Positions 60,320 through 64,000 of a stretch of 64,000 nt of DNA are shown piece after piece. Source of the stretch: Paenibacillus dendritiformis (GTDB lineage: Bacteria > Bacillota > Bacilli > Paenibacillales > Paenibacillaceae); assembly GCF_945605565.1 (NCBI RefSeq), contig NZ_OX216966.1:6316001-6380000 (forward strand), given 5' to 3'. Position numbers and translations under genes: made by a program. Position 1 is the stretch's first letter. Each line of letters opens with the position of its first letter. Under the pieces are notes generated by a model, which saw nothing but the letters and a program-made list of their open reading frames with translations, was not told the DNA's origin and did not search any database.

Positions 60320-60513
60320 TGACTTGCCCCCCTCCTGTCCCGTACATCCATTCCAAAGCGGCGGCGGCCTCGCATAATTCCTCGATGCTCATCCCGCTCG
60401 CTTCCGCATACGTAATGCCGCCCCGGCTGTTCAGGACGACGCGCCAGAACAATTGCCGGAGCGGATTGCGGGAGATGGAATGTCTATACGTCGGATGATT
60501 CGGATTCCAAGGG
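60312..60513 (-). CDS. Chaperone C-terminal extension in +1 frame (candidate frameshift product)
   Basis: A frame of 67 codons opens just before the CCC TTG of the chaperone gene and closes 8 nt inside the tape-measure start. It encodes LFWRVVLNSRGGITYAEASG, MSIEELCEAAAALEWMYGTG and so on, with no upstream ATG or ribosome site. This is the layout of gpG/gpGT-type frameshift pairs, which many tailed phages use for tail assembly chaperones. The CCCT site at 60513-60510 could support +1 slippage. Confidence 0.6.
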
Positions 60514-60777
60514 CGTATCTACCATGCCGAGGAAGCGCGCGCATTCGAGCCAGAGCGGCGTCATGATGTCGGTCTTCTCTTCAAGCCCTTCCCAGCTCAG
60601 GCGCGGAGATACAATGACATGCTGAAGGAAAAAGTCCATCGACGGCTCCAGCTTCCATCCCCCGTCTGCTTTGAGCGCCACATCATAGAGCCGCATCAGG
60701 GCGCGGGCGCCCGGATGCTGCAGCACATATTCCTCTTGCTCGATCGTTACCGTCTGTTGCTTGCTCACTTCATTCAC
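60484..60777 (-). CDS. xkdN: Tail assembly chaperone, XkdN-like
   Basis: The 97-residue protein is VTIEQEEYVLQHPGARALMRLYDVAL... with FFLQHVIVSPRLSWEGLEEK, ending in SESSDV. It holds the place and size of the short tail chaperone (gpG equivalent) between tube and tape-measure genes. GTG start. The +1 frame continues past its stop, see the overlapping extension. Confidence 0.8.
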   Translation of the reverse strand: MNEVSKQQTVTIEQEEYVLQHPGARALMRLYDVALKADGGWKLEPSMDFFLQHVIVSPRLSWEGLEEKTDIMTPLWLECARFLGMVDTPLESESSDV

Positions 60778-60804
60778 CCTTTCTTCCGAATCCAGATATG
60801 GAAA

Positions 60805-61209
60805 TTAGTTCACCCGATGCGTGTAATCCAGCACTTGAATTTCAAATTCGCGATCCTCCAGCTCCGAGCCGTAAGCGGCCGCTGGCAGCTTCTTCACGAT
60901 CGCCTGCGTGCCCCCGATCGTTTCGCCCGGCTCGTTGTTGGATTTCACCCAGATCGAGAACAGCTTCTTCTCGCGAGCCAGACGGTGCAGCAGGGCAATC
61001 TGCGGCGACGTCGACATCAGCGTGAGCTTGATTGTGCCGAGCGGATTATTTTTGTGCGCGATCGCCACCTCGCCGCGCGCGCCGACATGAGCCACGCTCT
61101 GCTCCTCGTCCTTTTCGCAGGAGACGAAGGTATTCTCGCCGAATCCCGTAATATACTCGCCGTTAATGACGACGGACACTTGCTTCGCATCATAAATGCC
61201 GATACTCAT
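60805..61209 (-). CDS. xkdM: Tail tube protein, XkdM-like
   Basis: The 134-residue protein has the typical tube profile: INGEYITGFGENTFVSCEKDEEQSVAHVGARGEVAIAHKNNPLGTIKLTLMSTSPQ, then ETIGGTQAIVKKLP and EIQVLDYTHRVN at the end. It stacks into the inner tube. It is separated from the sheath gene by 82 nt without other features. Confidence 0.9.
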   Translation of the reverse strand: MSIGIYDAKQVSVVINGEYITGFGENTFVSCEKDEEQSVAHVGARGEVAIAHKNNPLGTIKLTLMSTSPQIALLHRLAREKKLFSIWVKSNNEPGETIGGTQAIVKKLPAAAYGSELEDREFEIQVLDYTHRVN

Positions 61210-61291
61210 GAATGTGCACCTTCCTTAAATTCAATATTTTTAACCGCAAGGATGCTTTGGGATCAAAAGCAGACTATTTGCACTGCCTCCC

Positions 61292-62290
61292 TTAGAAACG
61301 GATGACGCCGTTCACCTTCACCTGATGCACCGCTCCGGCAATCTCGAACCAGAACGAGCCGCCGCGGTATTCGCGGTTCGCGCGATCGCTCGGATCGACC
61401 TGGTTGCGAAGCAGGAAGGAGGTGCCGAACAGCGGTTCGCCGCTGTCATCCGCGGCAATGATGCCCATGCGGAACGACTCCAGCAGCACATTGATCACCG
61501 TGCTCTCGATTTGCGCGATGCCTGCGTCCGTATATGGAATCTTGCTGGATTGATTGAGCAAATGCTGAATTTGCATTTCCATGCGGGCGCGAACATAGTC
61601 GCGCGCCATAATGACATCGATATATTCGCCGGACAGCGTCTTGCCTTCGGATGTGCGGGCTTCGCCCTGCTTGTTCACATACGTAATCGCCCCGCCGTCA
61701 TGAATCTCCATCAATTCGCCGGCCGTCAGCTTCAATGGAGCGATGCCGGTGCAGGTCTTGAATTTCCAGGTCACGGAACCGACATCCGCGGATCCGACCG
61801 AGCCGACGAGCGCGGCATCCGGGTAGGCGCTGGCATCGGTATGATAGAACGCGACCGTGCGGTTGAACCCGGCGGCCTTCAACGCTTGCAGCTTCGTCTT
61901 GTCGGACACGCGCGTCACGAACAGGCGGTAGTCCTCTTTCTCCAGCTCCTGCGCCAGCGCCGTAACCGTCGCTTCGCTATTATCAGGGGAGAGCAGATAG
62001 TACCAGCCCATATCCATGACGGAACGGAGGCGCTCCGCCGCGTCTTCCTGCTCATCGCATGCCGCAATCGCGATGCGGGCCGGAGAACGGTCCCCTTGGC
62101 CGAACAGAGCTGCGGCCATCTTGTACTCCGCCGTCGATTCGGCGAAATCCGCCTGAACGGCCTTCAGATCGCCGTACTCCTTATAGGCCGATCCTCCCGC
62201 CTTCTTGCCGAGAATGAGCGGCATGCCGAAGGACAACCGTCCTGTCGGCTTCTGCAAATCAATCGTCACTTGAACATCCTGGATCGTCAT
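61292..62290 (-). CDS. xkdK: Contractile tail sheath protein, XkdK-like
   Basis: The 332-residue protein has an N-terminal strand region (IDLQKPTGRLSFGMPLILGKKAG), a middle domain, and the conserved sheath C-terminal region (YTDAGIAQIESTVINVLLESFRMGIIAADDSGEPLFGTSFLLRNQVDPSDRANREYRGGSFWFEIAGAVHQVKVNGVIRF). Compared with PBSX XkdK it is short, so decorating insertions are missing. Its start overlaps the upstream stop (TAATG). Its presence makes the particle contractile. Confidence 0.93.
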   Translation of the reverse strand: MTIQDVQVTIDLQKPTGRLSFGMPLILGKKAGGSAYKEYGDLKAVQADFAESTAEYKMAAALFGQGDRSPARIAIAACDEQEDAAERLRSVMDMGWYYLLSPDNSEATVTALAQELEKEDYRLFVTRVSDKTKLQALKAAGFNRTVAFYHTDASAYPDAALVGSVGSADVGSVTWKFKTCTGIAPLKLTAGELMEIHDGGAITYVNKQGEARTSEGKTLSGEYIDVIMARDYVRARMEMQIQHLLNQSSKIPYTDAGIAQIESTVINVLLESFRMGIIAADDSGEPLFGTSFLLRNQVDPSDRANREYRGGSFWFEIAGAVHQVKVNGVIRF

Positions 62291-62766
62291 TATTCCTTCA
62301 TCTCCTTCAATGTCATATGAACCTTCTCAATATGGCCGGGACTTGTCCTGGCGAACGAGTCCCGCATGCGCAGACGGACGCGGATCTCCAGTCCGTGAAC
62401 CGGTTCCGCCACCCATTGCGCGTCGCTGACATGAACCAACGCGGCCGACAAGCCTTCCAGCTTGTCTACGCCCTCGGTCCACAGCCAGCCGATCGCTTGG
62501 CGGCAGTGCTCCATCGCCGTCCACGGATCGGGCGAACACCAGATCAACTGCCATTCCATCTCGACCAGCCTGGTCAACGGCCCGGTCGTATCCCGGTGCC
62601 GCTGCGAGCGATCCGCGTAGGGCACGGACACGCGATACAGCAGCCTGGCTCCGTCTGGCGCCTGCCCTTCCCCGGACGCCTCCAGCGGCAGCGGTTCGAG
62701 CGGCAGTCCCGCGGACTCCGCCAGCGGCTGCAGCCACTGCTCGAAATAATCGCGATACACAATCAA
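62290..62766 (-). CDS. Putative tail terminator/completion protein
   Basis: The 158-residue protein from TTG 62766 (AGAGGGGGGAGAGG upstream) begins IVYRDYFEQWLQPLAESAGLP and has VEMEWQLIWCSPDPWTAMEHC in the centre. It precedes the sheath gene, where tail terminator proteins lie. The open frame continues to GTG 62928, but that part crosses a terminator hairpin and has no ribosome site, so it is taken as untranslated leader. Family not recognised. Confidence 0.6.
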   Translation of the reverse strand: MIVYRDYFEQWLQPLAESAGLPLEPLPLEASGEGQAPDGARLLYRVSVPYADRSQRHRDTTGPLTRLVEMEWQLIWCSPDPWTAMEHCRQAIGWLWTEGVDKLEGLSAALVHVSDAQWVAEPVHGLEIRVRLRMRDSFARTSPGHIEKVHMTLKEMKE

Positions 62767-62794
62767 GCCGCCTCTCCCCCCTCTCTTCGGCAAT

Positions 62795-62817
62795 AAAAAA
62801 ACCGGCAGCATCGCCGG
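62795..62817 (-). terminator. Leader terminator ahead of the tail operon
   Basis: On the minus strand CCGGC / GCCGG with a 6-nt loop is followed by TTTTTTTATT, between the LexA-box promoter and the first tail gene. Confidence 0.65.
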
Positions 62818-62946
62818 CGATTGTTGCGGATCGAGGAGCAGAGCAAGGGAAAATTCGGTGCCTCTGGCAGCTTCGCCGCGCACCCTCTCGTCCGCCGATT
62901 GCGTGTCCCTTCTGCTCAACTCGTCCACAATAGCATTATAATATGG

Positions 62947-62960
62947 GGAACATATGTTTG
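62947..62960. promoter_or_regulatory. LexA-type SOS box, operon side
   Basis: GGAACATATGTTTG matches the Bacillus LexA consensus CGAACNNNNGTTCG at 12 of 14 positions counting the spacer (core GAACATATGTTT is palindromic). It overlaps the putative leftward promoter. Confidence 0.7.
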
Positions 62961-63021
62961 TTTTATCCTATTTTTATAGAATAGCAACAGTATTTATAAA
63001 ACGTTATTTTAAATAAATTAA

Positions 63022-63035
63022 CGAACATTTGTTCT
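63022..63035. promoter_or_regulatory. LexA-type SOS box, arpU side
   Basis: CGAACATTTGTTCT matches CGAACNNNNGTTCG in all but the last base. It lies ten nt upstream of an extended -10 TGGTATAAT reading toward arpU. Confidence 0.85.
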
Positions 63036-63042
63036 CGTTTTG

Positions 63043-63051
63043 TGGTATAAT
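63043..63051 (+). promoter_or_regulatory. Extended -10 promoter of arpU
   Basis: TGGTATAAT has the TGn extension and a perfect TATAAT. No good -35 is present, as expected for extended -10 promoters. Confidence 0.6.
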
Positions 63052-63162
63052 GAGTATATTCTCATCTATTCATGAATCTGCCGGCGGGAGGCACAGAATC
63101 GGCAGGCTCATTTTCATAAGACAAGGATGTATCGCAACAGATTATGGAGGAGGACAATCTAT

Positions 63163-63624
63163 ATGGAAGACCGGCAATTCACTATCCCTTCGTTCGATTC
63201 CTTCGATCCGAAGGCGGCCAAGCGGTTCATGGAGGAGACTTTCGCGAAATACCGGATGTGCAAGGTGATGCGGTATGCGGTGCGGGAAGCGGCGGTCACG
63301 ATGAAATATGAAGCGAAGGAGCACGGCGCGACGAACCGGGTCGGCGATCCAACCGGCAGCATCGCCGCGCATAATGCGGACAAGGCGAACGAATGTCTCG
63401 CGTTCTGTGAAGTGATTGAATCGCTCGTCGACCAACTGGAGCCGGACGAGCAGTTGCTCATCCGCGAGCGCTATATGAAGGGGGCGCGCATCACGGACAC
63501 GAACGTATACAGCTTCGCCTTCGACCCGCCGATCAGCGCGGTCACCTACGGCCATATCCGCAAGCGGGCCTTCCAGAAGCTGCTGCACGCGTTCCAGTAT
63601 GTGTTCCCGGGTCATAGCGGATGA
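63163..63624 (+). CDS. ArpU-family phage late-gene regulator
   Basis: The 153-residue protein is MEDRQFTIPSFDSFDPKAAKRFMEETF..., with ECLAFCEVIESLVDQLEPDEQLLIRERYMKG in the middle and a C-terminal HTH-like part, DPPISAVTYGHIRKRAFQKLLHAF. This matches the ArpU/RinA-like regulators that sit at the head of late operons in Gram-positive phages. GGAGGAGG precedes the ATG at 63163. It is divergent from the tail operon, with a LexA box at its promoter, so SOS derepression of ArpU could in turn activate the particle genes. Confidence 0.88.
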   Translation: MEDRQFTIPSFDSFDPKAAKRFMEETFAKYRMCKVMRYAVREAAVTMKYEAKEHGATNRVGDPTGSIAAHNADKANECLAFCEVIESLVDQLEPDEQLLIRERYMKGARITDTNVYSFAFDPPISAVTYGHIRKRAFQKLLHAFQYVFPGHSG

Positions 63625-63648
63625 GGGCCACAACACAACGACAAATAA

Positions 63649-63690
63649 GCCCGGACCGCCTGTTCCCAGGTCGTCCGGGCCTTTCTTTTT
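63649..63690. terminator. Bidirectional terminator between arpU and ABC-F gene
   Basis: GCCCGGAC pairs with GTCCGGGC over a 16-nt loop, followed by CTTTCTTTTT on the plus strand. Confidence 0.85.
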
Positions 63691-63700
63691 CCGATAAGCC

Positions 63701-64000
63701 TTACTTCTTGCTCTCCTGCGGATACATCTGCTCGCGCAAGCCTTTGATCTCGTCGCTGTCGAGGTATTCGTCGAATGTCGTCACCCGGTCGATGATGCCG
63801 TTCGGCGTAATCTCGATGATGCGGTTCGCAATCGTCTGCACGAACTGATGGTCATGCGACGTGAACAGCATCGTGCCGTCGAAGTCGATCAGACCGTTGT
63901 TAAGCGCGGTGATGGACTCCAGATCCAAGTGGTTCGTCGGCTCGTCAAGGATGAGCACGTTCGCGCCCGCCATCATCATTTTCGAGAGCATGCAGCGCAC
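63701..64000 (-). CDS. ABC-F ATPase, C-terminal part (cut by window edge)
   Basis: The last 99 residues of an ABC-F protein are present: LILDEPTNHLDLES (Walker B and D-loop), SHDHQFVQTIANRIIEI (H-switch and following strand), and a short C-terminus ending PQESKK. The short tail after the second ABC domain and the linker pattern suit the YkpA/YbiT branch, unlike the YdiF-like gene at 7.5 kb. The start lies beyond the window. Confidence 0.9.
   Translation of the reverse strand: MRCMLSKMMMAGANVLILDEPTNHLDLESITALNNGLIDFDGTMLFTSHDHQFVQTIANRIIEITPNGIIDRVTTFDEYLDSDEIKGLREQMYPQESKK

Larger units (their letters stand above)
62767..63162. promoter_or_regulatory. Divergent SOS control region of the tail operon and arpU
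   Basis: This 396-bp region is AT-rich in its centre. It contains two LexA-type boxes, TATAAT-type -10 boxes on both strands, and a leader hairpin in front of the first tail gene. On the minus strand TATAAT (about 62940-62935) is followed six nt later by the GTG at 62928, so transcription would start at or near that codon. Confidence 0.7.
50412..63624. mobile_element. Contractile tail-like (R-type tailocin) gene cluster
   Basis: About 13 kb contain a complete PBSX-order tail module, lysis genes, a split sigma factor and an ArpU regulator. There is no terminase, portal, capsid, integrase or replication gene. Both borders are ordinary genes (unknown 49698-50318 and an ABC-F gene). Sheath, tube, tape measure, hub, gp25-like, gpJ-like and fibre genes imply a contractile particle. 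Two LexA-type boxes between the structural operon and arpU imply SOS induction. A decayed prophage is the alternative, but almost every tail gene is intact. Confidence 0.82.

Noticed and set aside
50412..63624. Complete active prophage
   Set aside because: No integrase, repressor, replication, terminase, portal or capsid genes, and no attachment-site repeats were seen at the borders.

Overview
The window looks like chromosomal DNA of a spore-forming Bacillota, most likely Paenibacillus. This rests on an H-type small acid-soluble spore protein gene, a SigO/RsoA-like split sigma pair, T-box and M-box leaders, AGGAGG-type ribosome binding sites with frequent TTG/GTG starts, an SLH-domain amidase, and a GC-rich sequence with very GC-rich third codon positions. 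No rRNA, tRNA or CRISPR array was seen. Species cannot be assigned from sequence reading alone.

0-16 kb: housekeeping genes, mostly on the minus strand. These are tatC/tatA, a MoaB-type molybdopterin gene, 5-formyl-THF cyclo-ligase, a rodA/ftsW pair, an M-box-controlled mgtE (plus strand), an ABC-F ATPase, a YbaK deacylase, leuA behind two tandem leucine T-boxes, and tsaE-tsaB-rimI-tsaD for tRNA t6A modification. The gene set (tsaE, tsaB, rimI, tsaD, ABC-F, tatA, tatC) is the Bacillus ydiB-ydiJ neighbourhood, rearranged and with insertions. A cluster of DnaA boxes lies between ybaK and leuA.

16-31.7 kb: a more variable stretch. It holds a TetR/HXXEE pair with a palindromic operator, sspH, a Ku plus split LigD end-joining set, cardiolipin synthase, an M23 peptidase/bactofilin pair, a partial dTDP-rhamnose set (rfbC, rfbD), an XRE regulator, and a frameshifted MFS transporter. 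Two repeat families occur at 16.2-16.7 kb and 29.1-30.0 kb. One has CAGGCTGTTG-type inverted termini; the other is made of degenerate hairpin units. A 14-bp degenerate tandem array sits just downstream of the MFS gene.

31.7-50.4 kb: gltB (without gltD), a DMT transporter, a secreted protein of eight BIG2 domains, AraC, PhyH dioxygenase, TetR, a UgtP-like glucosyltransferase, an NlpC/P60 hydrolase, a secreted metzincin-like protease, a CDF metal exporter and several unknown proteins.

50.4-63.7 kb: the highlight is a compact contractile phage-tail cluster in PBSX (xkd) order. It contains a putative terminator, sheath, tube, chaperone with a candidate +1 frameshift extension, tape measure, LysM baseplate protein, plug, hub, XkdR, XkdS, gpJ, YmfQ, fibre, XkdX, holin, a split sigma factor and an amidase. 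No head, portal, terminase or integrase gene is present. It ends at a divergent ArpU-type regulator, and the intergenic region holds two LexA-type SOS boxes. The simplest reading is an SOS-inducible R-type tailocin whose expression may be layered through LexA, ArpU, a leader terminator and a two-part sigma factor. The window closes inside a second ABC-F gene.
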